Below, piece by piece: positions 12,216 through 24,500 of a stretch of 64,000 nucleotides of DNA. This DNA is from Exaiptasia diaphana (lineage: Eukaryota; Cnidaria; Anthozoa; Actiniaria; Aiptasiidae). Every line of letters starts with the position of its first letter. Within the stretch, counting starts at the first letter, position 1. Made by a program: the position numbers and the translations under genes. The stretch lies in NCBI RefSeq assembly GCF_001417965.1, contig NW_018388191.1, positions 760,786 through 824,785 of the forward strand. The letters are read 5' to 3'. Below the pieces are notes generated by a model. The model did not search any database. It saw nothing but the letters and a program-made list of their open reading frames with translations, and had not been told where the DNA came from.

Positions 12216-12221
12216 AATAAA
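12216..12221 (+). terminator. Probable poly(A) signal of HSD17B4
   Basis: An AATAAA hexamer 122 bp after the HSD17B4 stop codon, the first good match downstream. Use of this site is inferred. Confidence 0.5.
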
Positions 12222-13023
12222 ATGCACCATCATACTTCTCTAAATTGTACAATGTACACATACACTTCAAGTCTTAGCTTCTGTACTCTATCATTTTTAA
12301 TCAACCATAACTGAATGAAGCTATATTACCACAAATTTGATTTTATTCTTGCAAGCTATTTTTATCAGAAATCGTAATTGAACTTTTAGTCATTGTATGG
12401 TAGCTAGTTTTTCTCCAGTATAGGAAGTGACAATATTTCAACTAACCATCTCTACAAAATATCCAGACACGGTATGGCAGTCAGGTTTGACAGGACAAAA
12501 ACAATGTTATCAGGGAATTGTTTATTGAAATTTTGTCATTTCAATCCCTAAATTAGCATTGTGTTATCATTAGAGACCGTAAATGTTGTTCTTGAGTATG
12601 ACTACGAATGATGATATTTGTAATCAGTGAAGTGAAAGTTTCTAACCATCAAAATGGTTGATATAAATTTAGTCTCAAAAGTAGATCTGTTGTAGCATAT
12701 TCCTTCTCAAGTAGTAGAATGGTCCTTATTGCTGTGGCTGAAATTAGAAAAATAAGCACAATCAAGGCTTAACTTGGATCAGTGTTTTTCTAATATGGGC
12801 TCATGACTATGGTATACATTTGTAGTGATCTGATTATTTTTGTATCTAGTTAATAGTAGGATAAAATTGACTTAAACAATAAAATAAGGCTTAAACCACT
12901 TTTTTGTGACTTTTTCCTTACTGCGATCATGGTCTATCACAAATAGATCGTAGTTCAATACCCAATCATAATGCTGGCTTCACGACAGTTAGGTGGACAC
13001 TGAAATTTTATAAACACAAAGCC

Positions 13024-13753
13024 TTACCCGGCGAATAATTCCAAGCATTTGGATTGCCCATATATCTCGGCTATTCTCTTGGGCGTGTCACCAGAATTGT
13101 CCTCTTCGGTGACACTAACATTTGCGTTGATAAGTGCCTGAAGTACTTTCACATTACCTCGTTCAGCGGCACAGTGGGCAGGAGTCCATCCACCTGCCAT
13201 GCGCATTTCACCATCGGCGCCGTGTTCTAAAAGTTTCTTGACACACTTTACTTTGCCTGATGAAACATTGGAATATTATGCTGTATCAGATAGAGTATGC
13301 AGGCCCGTAGGCTGGACCACATTGAAAGGTCCGATGTTTCTCTTAGTTTTATTGTTCTATTTTAATATTTTTTTCTTCTGAACGTGTTTTTGAGATGTTT
13401 ATGAACTGCTCATACTAGCAGCCAGTTCTTACACTCTATTTGATTTAGGTCCATATTATGAAAAAACGAACCCTCCCATTTGTAAGGCAGCCTACGGGCC
13501 TGGTATGAGATGAGTTACTTCTTCTGCGCATGTCCCAGCCGACCGCACCCATTTGTTAAATCGTGGGCCACACCCCTCCACTAACTATAATAGCGATTCC
13601 ATAACTGATTTTACCTGCTGTGGCAGCTACATGCAACGGTGTTCTTCTCCCGTAGTCCCAGTCTTCGCTATCAGGGTCAATATCCCCAGCAATGAGCAAA
13701 GACTGAAGTTTATCGCTGTCTCCTTTAGCGGCTGCTTCGTGCAACTCCGTCAT
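13024..13753 (-). CDS. Small ankyrin-repeat protein, ANKRD66-like (2 exons, 123 aa)
   Basis: Exon 1 is 13753-13615 and exon 2 is 13256-13024, joined in phase (split Gly codon). The product starts MTELHEAAAKGD and carries three to four ankyrin repeats: RRTPLHVAATAG, a GADGEMRMAGGWTPAHCAAE repeat, then SGDTPKRIAEIYGQ. The WD-YGRRTPLH, GGWTPAHCAAE and GDTPKRIA-IYGQ blocks resemble ANKRD66 as I recall it; the function is unknown beyond a likely protein-protein interaction role. The frame stops at TAA 13026-13024, but GCCGGGTAAGG at that point is also a good splice donor, so further 3' exons are possible, and mammalian ANKRD66 is longer. No such exon was found in 12.2-13.0 kb. Confidence 0.75.
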
Positions 13754-16183
13754 GAGTGCATGTGAACACCTTGAACCTTACCATCATGTGCTCATGATGT
13801 CTGTAACCACAGGAGCGTGTACACTAGATGGTGTGAGCTGCAGAGCATTGAATGGCATGTTAAAACTTTAAAGCACAAAAGGTTCAGCAATGAAAGTTCG
13901 TTTTTCTTAGAATATTTTTATAGTAGGACGTACTGAAATTTTATTGTGCATGTTTTTAAGTGAATTAGACCTTTTTGTCTTGGTCTAGATATTCATTTTG
14001 TCAGCGAATATATGTTTAATTGCAAATGCCAAAGTGTATAATATAAAAACGTAGTGGTCGAGGTCATCGGAAGTCATGACGTCATTTGAACGCCCATAAA
14101 TGATGTTGGATCCTACATAAGTCTATTTTTTCTTGTCTGTCAACATGGATGAATAAAGTTTTGTTACAATTCACTGTTCAACTCACTGTTTAATTTATGT
14201 GTTGTTATATTTTCTTTGTGAAAATTAAATGTTATCTCTTTGATACTTTATCATTATATCAATTCATTCAGTTCCTTTCAACAATATTAGAGGGGATTTG
14301 CGTTAAATACCGTAAAACAATCGCAATCTAACTACAGAATAAACCAGAATATAAGGGGTTTATGTTATAACAATTCTAGTTCACCATTTTCACACTTCTA
14401 CCTTCTGACATTGAGTGATTAAATGAATCATAAACGTGAACTGTATTCACAATAATCTAGTGAAAGTAGGAATTGTCGTTAAGAGCTTACCAATTCCAAA
14501 GTATCACTTATAAAACCGAATGAAGCCTAATCTTTGTCCGTAAGATTGTTCTTACTTCAAGAAGGAAATAAATACAGAGAATGATTTACATTTGTTGAAA
14601 TTACTATGGCAACCTTGCACCTGCTGATAAGTCAATCAAACAAAAACTGATCACCGTGGGGGGGAGGGGTAGGAAAACTGCAGTCCTCTGGAAACACTGT
14701 GAAATAGCACTATAGTGTAGAGACCAGATATATTTGCTTTATTGAGAAACTCATGTTTTATATCCTCATATGAGTAAAGGGAAACTGTTCGTATCACAAA
14801 ACTTGTCTATCTGTATTTGACAGTTTTGGCGTGAGAAGTCTTTTCTTGTACAAGAGGCAGTTTTCCAATACTTTTAAATTATCAAACTATTGCGCAAAAA
14901 AGTAATTGTAGCTTAAGGATTTAGTAAGAGACTATTTCCCGCTATTTGATTAGAAAAATTACTGCCACTCTTGAAAATGCCAACTCATTTATTAAATACA
15001 CACGACACACTTCTCTATCCTTTAACCAGTGATATTAAGCTGACAAATCTATGTATCTCTACCAGGTGTTCATGCACTTGAAACTTCTTGACTTGTTTCA
15101 ACATATTCTATGGTAAAATTTATTATTTTTTTTGTACGTTTGTCAGGTCTGCCATGACGAGTTGTCATGTCGACGTATATACATAATTTCCCTCGAGTGA
15201 GCCCACCATGACATAGTGTGACATAACCTTGTGACACACTGCGAACAGTTCGATAACTTTACTGTATTCAAAGGAGATCATTCACATTATCGGTTTCGAC
15301 CTGTGGACTAACTTAAGTACTGGTACTCGGATAATCACCAATACTCGGAACGGCATTGAGAGATCTGGAAGTGAGGTGACTCATTAACGTTAATGAATTC
15401 CATATATATTTATGAAAAGTTATTCAGAATCGGAGTACTGGATCCACCTGCCTTGCGATCGGAAAGGTTGATATACGTCTTTTTTATCTACTCACTAATA
15501 CGCTACATCCGCAAAAAGCTTGCTGTAAGTATCCCGGCTGTAGTAAGTCACGCAGTTGTTATATTTTGACGTCTATCCTTAAAACAGAGAGAAGTTAAGT
15601 TTATTTTTTATAATGTTGAAACTTTCCGTATGGACTTCAGATAACGTGGTATTAATATCAAAATATTCCACAAATGATAAATATACTATGGATTTTATAT
15701 GCTGCTTTCAATCTCTATCAGTCTCAACTTGGGTATTAGTATTTTGTACATTCAAATATCCCATTATTTCAATCCATATAGCATAAGAGTACAATAACAT
15801 TCATAATACTTTGTGTTTAATTTTCTTTAGTATGAAATAACTAATTGTTTCAATTTCAGAAGTTAAACTTAAAAACATTAGATCAGGTCCGTTGATAGTA
15901 AAGATGTCACAACTTGATATGACAAGTAACAGCGAAGTATATCCCTTCAGCAGCTACATTGTCCACAAACATATCTTATTCTAGACCATTATTGATTTAT
16001 ATTTACTTCATTTTGTTTCATTAATTGACATCAAGGTGGTGAAAAAGGCTTTGTAATTGACACCTCGCACATATCTGGTTCTTTTCATATAGTGTTAGTC
16101 GAGAAATTCATAAGAGTTTTATCAGACTAACAACTTCTTCTCATGGTCTTATATTATGTTGCCTGAACTTTTTCAGATACAAC
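13754..16183. other. Spacer without recognised genes
   Basis: No supported exon is seen. It holds a CRE-like TGACGTCA near 14078-14085, a short G-run near 14656, and otherwise AT-rich unique-looking sequence. Part may be promoter or 5' UTR for the genes on either side. Confidence 0.4.
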
Positions 16184-16992
16184 ATGGACCCTGAGAATTG
16201 TAAAGATAAATATTCTAGCTGGTTCTCGTACCATTTGAACCACGTGTACTACGAAAGGAGAAAAACCGCGTCAATTCACCGATTTCCTTGGACGTATTGC
16301 GGGCATTGTGGGTACGCGATGAGACGAGCTCAGCACACAAGCTCAAACAATCAATTTGGACTGCAAACAAAATACTCTTTGGAAAATCAACGTAGGGTTG
16401 AATCACAGGTCAGTGCAAAGACGTGACCATTTTTTTAGCTAGATTATGTTTTGTCTGGTTATTGAGGGGCCCCGCCCAACACGGGATGTAGCCAGAATTC
16501 TTACCGGATCCAAAAAGATCCACACGCCGAATGAAGATGTTTGAAAATCTTCCAAAATATACATGTGGCCCACATGCAGACGCGGAAATGTTATCCTAAT
16601 TATTCTTGCACGGTCATAAAGATTATTTTTAAAACAAAAATGTTATACGAAACAGACATCAGTATATAGCAATCTTTTATAATCATATCGTTTTGTACAC
16701 ATAATACATTACTACAATAGTGTCGTATTTTATCAATTCATGCAAAGTACTCTTCTTGTAAGTCCAAAGTCAATACAGTCATTGTTTTATGTAATCCTTT
16801 GTAAACAACTCATCATGAAAAAACCAAGCTGGCTGAAGTGCACCACAATAAAAGCTTGAATTTTCTGGAATCTTCGCTGCAAATATTATTCCAATGATGA
16901 TGATTTGAAAATGTAACCAGTTTTTCAGCTAAATCTTTCAGGAATTTTGGTGGCAGCGCGCTACCGAACACGCATGCAATATGTGTTTATAA
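16184..16992 (+). CDS. Unrecognised small protein (2 exons, about 91 aa)
   Basis: Exon 1 (16184-16408) opens with ATG in MDPENCKDKYSSWF and ends at a CAG|GTCAGT donor in phase 0. The first good downstream acceptor (TTTCAG before 16942) continues the frame as EFWWQRATEHACNMCL and stops at 16992. The product is rich in aromatic, Cys and basic residues, with a C-x-x-C pair in WTYCGHCGYAMRR. There is no signal peptide or membrane segment. I do not recognise the family. The second exon is inferred from splice signals alone, so it is less certain than the first. Confidence 0.45.
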
Positions 16993-17047
16993 CTTCTAGA
17001 CTAAAACCATTCTTAAAAAAACTGTCTTCATCAATTCAAGAAATGTC

Positions 17048-17281
17048 TCACTTTAGTAAAGCATTTGGATGCTGTTGGAGTGATTTTCTCATTTCTTCGT
17101 GCATGTATAAAATCTGGGAATTAGCTAAAGACCTCCAGGACTCATCCGACGGCTGCCTTCGTTCCATATTCCATTCCTTGACTAGCGTCCATTGCTCTGG
17201 TAAAGGCCCTTGGTTCTTCCCAATGACTCTATCTTTGCTTAAACAGTAATTTGGAGAAGAACATTGGCTCAAATTTGACAT
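17048..17281 (-). CDS. Unrecognised small protein (77 aa)
   Basis: A single-exon frame from ATG 17281 to TAA 17050-17048; the open frame extends upstream to 17539. The inner ATG is preferred because the upstream part overlaps three ATTGG boxes (17393, 17429, 17455) and a TATATAAAAGG sequence, which look like promoter. The product is hydrophilic and ends with SWRSLANSQILYMHEEMRK and a short basic tail; no domain is recognised. It may be divergent from the EF-hand gene. The coding nature rests on frame length and composition, so confidence is moderate. Confidence 0.4.
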   Translation of the reverse strand: MSNLSQCSSPNYCLSKDRVIGKNQGPLPEQWTLVKEWNMERRQPSDESWRSLANSQILYMHEEMRKSLQQHPNALLK

Positions 17282-17389
17282 TTTTTGTACCGAAAAAATG
17301 TTCAAGTGCAATATTTGAATTCCAGACCTGTGGTTTCTATGGAAACATTGAACCTGAAATAATATATTCATGTATATAAAAGGCTCGTT

Positions 17390-17460
17390 CTGATTGGTGT
17401 AGATATCGAGCCGGTAAAACAACATTTCATTGGTTAGTTCCAAGATGTGTTCTGATTGGT
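17390..17460. promoter_or_regulatory. Cluster of three CCAAT boxes
   Basis: ATTGG (CCAAT on the minus strand) occurs at 17393-17397, 17429-17433 and 17455-17459, spaced 36 and 26 bp apart. Clusters of this sort are typical NF-Y sites in promoters. A TATATAAAAGG sequence lies about 20 bp away at about 17371-17383. The likely target is the minus-strand gene starting at 17281 and/or the plus-strand EF-hand gene. Confidence 0.5.
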
Positions 17461-17539
17461 TAGTTGCTTCTCCCCGGTCGAGGCGTTTGACTTTGTGTTG
17501 GAAACCTAAACATGCTGAGTCGTTGTTGGCGAAAAACAA

Positions 17540-18551
17540 TCACAGTTGAAGGTTGAAGATTACTCTTTTACGACATTAAAAGTTATCCATGTAAAGCCAA
17601 ACATCTCGCCAATGCTTGCGAGACGTTAGCTTTTTTTGATAGCCGTGTTTATCGCGTTACGTTACAAGATCGTAGGTAAGAAACAAATTGCTAGTGTCAT
17701 TTGTTGCACGTTGTTTTATTAATGAAAGTAATAAAATAAATTTTAATTTTATCTTGAGTGAGAGATAATTGAAAGTGTTACCGGTTGTTTTATATTAAGT
17801 TTAATAAGTTTTATTGGTTTTTAGAATACTCAAGCTAACTCAGTAAGGAATTGTTAACTTATTAGAAATGTAGAAAATTTCGTTAATTTGCCGTGTGGTG
17901 GCTTAACTTCAACTTGACAAATAGTTTACACAATGTAAGCTTTTACAACGTAAGGCAGATGATGCGATTACGATTTTAGAAGCAGTTTAAACTTAAGACA
18001 CCGACAAAATTATTATATTCAATTGTCTATACACTGTATTTCTATTAAAAAAATTGAAACTGAATTTCATTTTTTAAGATTTTTACTTCAACACTTGAGA
18101 AAAATTATAAAATCCTAAGTAATTAAAATCCAGGCTTTGTCCTAGAGTATTAAGTGTCGTTTTGTTGGCAAATAATTCTTTACAGTTGAATTGACAACAT
18201 AATAAATTTGTTTTGTGCGACCAAACAATTACAAGATTATTATGGCATCAGCTGTCATTAATTATGATTAAGTTATAAATTTGATTTATTATTTTGTTTC
18301 AACAGATCTATCATAATAATTTGTATTTAACAAAATACTGAACTATTTTTTTTTATTTTTTATAGACTTTGGAATCAGCTACTACAATATTTATTCATTT
18401 TTGTCAAGTGTACATGATTGTACGACATATAGAAGCTACATCAGCCAAGAAAGTTGTTAATACTATACCTCATTGCCCTTTTTTTTTGCTCCATTTCCAC
18501 AATGAAACAAAGCAAGATATCACTTGGTGTGAAACGGTAATATAATTTAGC
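17540..18551 (+). other. Probable 5' leader region of the EF-hand gene
   Basis: A CGTAG|GTAAGAA donor near 17675 and a TTTTATAG|AC acceptor near 18365 could frame a non-coding first intron. A 12-codon upstream ORF (18502-18540) ends 11 bp before the main ATG. These assignments are inferred from signals only. The rest is AT-rich and featureless. Confidence 0.35.
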
Positions 18552-21500
18552 ATGAATTTTCAAGACCAGGATCGGCTATGGTTGACTGAAGGACAAAGAT
18601 CTACAAAAGAAAGAACAATTCTTGATCCATTTGCAATTTATGGGTTTTTTAATGACTCAAACACAGAGAAACCATCACATAGAAGAGTAAAAAGTGCAGC
18701 AGCTCGTACAAGCTCAAATGAAATACGTAAAATCAAAAATCGTAATCACCCACCTGGGTACCAAACACCTGATTTTCACATTGGACACAATCCAACACCA
18801 ACTCCAGCAACATCTAGACCTGCTTCATCAAGAAGTGGTTATAGCTCAGTAAGAACTGTCAAAATCAACAAATCATCTCCAACTTCTCTTTACCTGAGCA
18901 CTCAAAGAAATCGATGTAAGTCAGCCCCAGTAAAACCAACAGTATACATACCTAGGCGACCACAGACAGCCAAATCTAAATCCAGGGCAAGTTCAGGAAC
19001 AGTTCGAAGTGCTCCACAAAGAGCATGGGAGTTACGGACAAATTCATTTACAAATTACAAATCTTTGTTGTCACCAAGAGAGATTCAAACTAGACAGAAA
19101 ACAAGGTGCAAATCAGCACCATTGCCTTATGATTTTAGTAGTGTTGAGCTAATTAATGAAGTGCCTGAAGATGGTACTGACTATGAAAAACTGTGGGCCA
19201 TGACAAAGCCTTTCTCTTGCATGCCAGAACTTGTTAAAAATGCAGTCAATCACAATGGTTTGAGACACTGCTGTTCAGCTTTTAATACCAGAACTACTGT
19301 CCCCCCTAAAACCGTAAGTATTAGACTCCCTCCCTTGATGATAGATCGACATGGTCACTAAGGTTGATATTAGATAATAATTTTGTGTCTCTTTACAGGA
19401 CTCATTGGGCTCAACCTTTTTAATTCTAACTTACTGTATGGATTACTGACTTCACATTGAATTATTATTATTTATACAACCATAAATGTTTAGAATCTGT
19501 CATATAAATTCCATATTTCATATTGAAGCCCACTGGCAGCCATGCAGCAAAACTATATATTACCCTTATTTAATCACTGGTTACAAATCTCTGGGTACTT
19601 TTGCTATACCAGCTCTTTGATTAATATGTTTTTCCATTATGATGAACCCAAGTTTTACTGAACAACAATATAATTATGTTTAATTATTTGATTGAAAATG
19701 TTTCTTTTTTTCCAGAGGCAACAATTCTGGCCAGTTCCTAGACCTGGAGTGGTAAGTTAAAATAATGTACTGGATAACACTATAATATTAATTTTAAATG
19801 CATTAAAATTTGTTCTTTATTGGATTTAGTACCGTAGAGGGTTTGTACCACAGTATTTCAGCTTCGTTAAACCAGCTCATTTCTCTGGTGATTCACAACC
19901 ACCAACAATAACTTGCACAAAACCAACTGAACAACAGTTCCCAGTACTACAAGATGACTTTGATGAGACCATTCTCTTTGAGGAAAACTTTGATTATCCT
20001 GATACACCATCAGAGCTTTCAATGTCTGAGCAATATGACTTATCAGGTACAATCTGTACATGTATGTATTTACTGACAGGTTTATTTAACATTATATTTT
20101 GTGAATACACCTGTCAATAAAAATAAATTAGTATATTAAATACTTAAATAGGCAATTTTAATTAGGTTTTCATGTTAATAATAATTCTAGATGAGCATTT
20201 AGGATAAATAATAAAAATTTCATAATTTATTTTATTTTTATTGCATCAATTTTTTTTTTTTTTTGAAAAAACAGGACGTGTGATATTCTGATTTCCTAAT
20301 CATATTAATTTTGTTCATCACATAACATTGTTTAGGTGTATTAATTATTTGAAATCATTGAAGATGATAATCAGTTTATGTTTCATCCATTAAAATTTCC
20401 ATTCATTTAATATTTATTCTGTCTAATTTATCTGACGTGTGTATTACTCTTTTACATATTAATTATGAATTCATATATCTATTATATATTGTGATTAATT
20501 GGATTATTATACATGTAAGTCAAGGACATTAGTCCAACAACTGCCTTCTACTAACTATTTTTAATAAACATTATTTATTACTATTGTGTCTAACTATTTC
20601 ATTCATTTCATTTTTTCAAAGATAATGATGCGGATATCATGGATGATCTTAATGTCAGAGAGTATCTGGAGTCAAGAATGGGTGACCCTTCTGATAGTGA
20701 TTATGACAATGATTTACAATTATCACGATTAACACCTGAGCCTACCAATGATCAGCTACATATAGTAGCAGAATATGAAAGTAGAGAAACAGTAGAAGAG
20801 GACAACAATCAGGTGGGAATAAGCTTGTCACATTTTCCAGTGAGTGTAGTTTTCAGGCACTTTCTTTTCTATGTCTATTTAAAACTTATTGCTTTACCCA
20901 ATAATTCCTCAAATGAAAGGAATCGAAAATTTGCATTTAGCAATTTCTGGTAGTTGCAGCAATATGTTATAATCATACTGCAGGCTGTAACTGGGCAACA
21001 CAGAAATTTACCTGGTAATTGCAATACAAAGTTGTCAAATGGACTGTCATTGCCAATAGAATACACATTGAAAATCTCAATTAAATATTCAAACGCTAAA
21101 CAAACAGTTTGCCACTGATAATTGCTGTTTTTGTTAATATCATATAAAAAAATAATTAAATATAAATTATGCTTTCAAAGGAAAAAATAATTTTGTAAAA
21201 ATACAAATCATTATTTTCTTTGATACAATCATTTTGTTGATATAGTATAATGTTTTGATTTTCCTAGGTTAAATTTCAATGTGCGTTTTATTTGCACTCA
21301 TCTGACACAATATGTTAGCCAAAGAAAAAACTATTTTAATTAAATTTGTCTTTGCTTTTCTAAGTGACAGATGTTTTAGGGTATACTAACTATGATTTTA
21401 TAATATGCAAAATACAATGTTTTACTTGTAAGATTTGTGATTTTTATCACGATAATTATTAATTTTGTTAATTTAGGTAACAACACCAGATATAGAGGTT

Positions 21501-24500
21501 GAGATCGTCATAAACCAGACAAAACCAGAAGAAACTGTTGTAGGGGCAAAACCTGGACCAGAAATAATCAGTGAAGAAAAACAAGATTATACTGAACCAA
21601 AATCTATTCTAACTGAACAAGAAACAATTGAACAGTCACAGGAGGAAGGAGCCACACATGATGAAGAAACACATGGATTAGACACTGTCAGTGATGAAAC
21701 TATAGTTGTGGAGAATGTCCAGGCAAAAGACATAAAGGATGTTCCTGAAGAAAAGCCAGTCGAACCAAAGCCACCTCAACCCGACCCCCCTAAGGTGACT
21801 TTCATAGACTCCATGACAGTAACTAGTTATAAAACTCCTGAGAAGAAAGTAGAACCTGTTAAACCTATACTAAAACAACCGAAACCTACTCNACAACCAC
21901 AACCACAACCACCTATGGAAGAAAAACCAGCAAATGTAAAGAAACCAAAACCAAGACCAATTGTAGAGCGTCGTGAGGCTGATATCAAACCTCAAATTAA
22001 ACCTGGTATTGTATTGAAACCTGAACCACCAAAGGAAGAAAAGGAAGAGAAAGAAGTAGAAGAAAAAGTGGAAGCTAAGCCCCTTGAAGAAAAGTGAGTT
22101 AATTTACTTAAATTTAGTATATTATTTTATGGTAATTTTTGGCAAGTACAACACTTGACATGGGCTTCCTGTTCACGGCTTGTCTCACTCTACTAATACA
22201 AGTTCGTGAATTAGCTAGCCCCAAAAATGGCTTTCTTGTCCAAGTGATAAGCAAAAACATAAATTTCAGGCATATTACTTATTAATTAAATATTATCTAT
22301 TATAATTATTGTAGACTTCCAGAACCAGAGTTTGTTCATGCCCCTGGAGCATACAAAATGTATCAAGCTGTTGTAAGTACAATATACATGTAACCGTCAA
22401 ATGATATGAATATGAACTAGGAATTTGGAAGTCCTCTCCAGTTTTTTCTTGCTCTTAAATTATTCTAACGTCTAATTTCCTTTGCGTTCTTCATCATTTT
22501 GTGATTTTAGTAGATGATATGTTATACTTCTAAATTTTAATCAGGACACAGCACTGATGTTTTATTCATCAGTAGTGTGCCATAAACAATACAGCATATG
22601 CTTTTATTAGTTTTTAAGCTGAAATATATTTTCAGTTCTCTAGCATGAAACTGGCCAATGGCAGACTTGACAGTTTTCCTTTAATTAATTATTTAAAAAA
22701 AGATTCATGATCTGGTGCTTTTTTTCAAGTTCTTTGCTTCTCATTACCACGACTATGTTTTCCATACCAAGGCACCATGATTGATGTATTGACATTTTGT
22801 ATACAGTAATAATATACATTTTACCCATGGATTGTTTTGTTTTCTTTTTGTAATCAACACCATCTCCTTTTAAAAAACCACTATCAGTTGATGACGGGGA
22901 AAACAGAACCTTCAAGATGGTCTGAAGTGAAAATAATAATTATATTTAGATGAAAATTGCATTCTGGCAAGTATGGAGAAGTCTTTTTTAATTTATGAAA
23001 ACATTTTTCATGTAGCTACATGTATACTGAGCATGAAATTTGATAGATTAAGTAAGAAATCATCAGAAAAATGCATTAGTACTGTATATTAAAGTGTGCT
23101 TGCTGCAATGTTTGTCAACAAATTTTGTCAGGAAGTTACTTTAATTGAAAATGTTTAAAATGTACAGTGTTGTAAGTCCTTGACACAATCAGATAAGACT
23201 GTGTAAGTGAGAATATTGAATAACTTAAGGGTTCTAAAAATAATCATTGACACAAGCTAAGATTGATTTGTGATATTGTTCAGGCATACACAAGATTATT
23301 TCCTGAGGTAACTCTAGTCATTAGCATGTCAATATGACCACCTTTTAATGTTAAAAATTAACATCCTGTTGACGTACTGTATATTCATGTTGTGTGCCAA
23401 CCGAGAAAAGATTATACATACATGTGTAGTTGACATCAACTCAAGGTAAAATACATAAAAAATTGGAATTTTAGAATTTTAGTTGTAATGTAATCAGACT
23501 TCTGTCATGAAAACCTGAACCGTTTTGGCTTTCTCATTTAGATGCACCTGTTGTGAAGGTTTCAAACAATTATATTTATCCTCCATGAAAAAAATACAGG
23601 GATTTATCTTTAAAATTCAAGGAAAACTAAGATGCTTAAAGTGTATTTATAGGCATTAATCTTTACTTTTTAAGTTAGTTAAAGGTAAACAATATTCATT
23701 ATCAAATTGTTTTTTGAAAAATGCCAATGATTTTAAGTTGCTCTAGGATTTTTTTTAGAATTAAAAAAGAAGTGCTTGCCCTTGTTATGTAGACATATAG
23801 CACATCAAAAGTATAATTTAAACATACTAGAATTATTTTACCCAAAATACAACATCATGCATTTATATCATCGAAACCCGACAACTAATCAATTGAACTT
23901 TTTGTTGATGAATTAATAATTAGTGACACCAAGACTTTGGAACAATATCCAAACTATCAAGTAATACAATGTCTTTTTCTGTTCAAAGAGCCAGTAACTA
24001 AAAGAAAGAAATATTAAATACATATAAAAAAATATTAAATTGCTTAAAACTTAATTTCTAAATTCAAAAATACAAAATTCATGCATTTATATCTGTGAAG
24101 CTGGTCTTGTTGCCATGCAAATAATATGACAAATTATCACCTTTTGATACATTTTTGTCAAGTATGTGTCAGTTTTTTTAAAAGCATCTGTTAGTTTTGT
24201 GGTGAAAATTATACAGAAGGACAACAGCATTATAATAGTGAATAGTCTACTCAATGGCTGTCCTAAGATCATGATCTTCTTTTAAGAGTACGCTCTACAA
24301 AAAAAGTCATGTGAGGGATAGTATATATAGCAGTGTAGATTTTTTGTATTATGCAACTGTTATTGATATTAATTTGCTCTTGTTTAGGTCTAAAAAATAG
24401 ATGAATAAATAAATATTTGTAGTTTACTTTTATGATCACTATACATTACACCAGTTGTACATTAAACCTATAATTAACAGAGTTTTTGCACAATATACAT

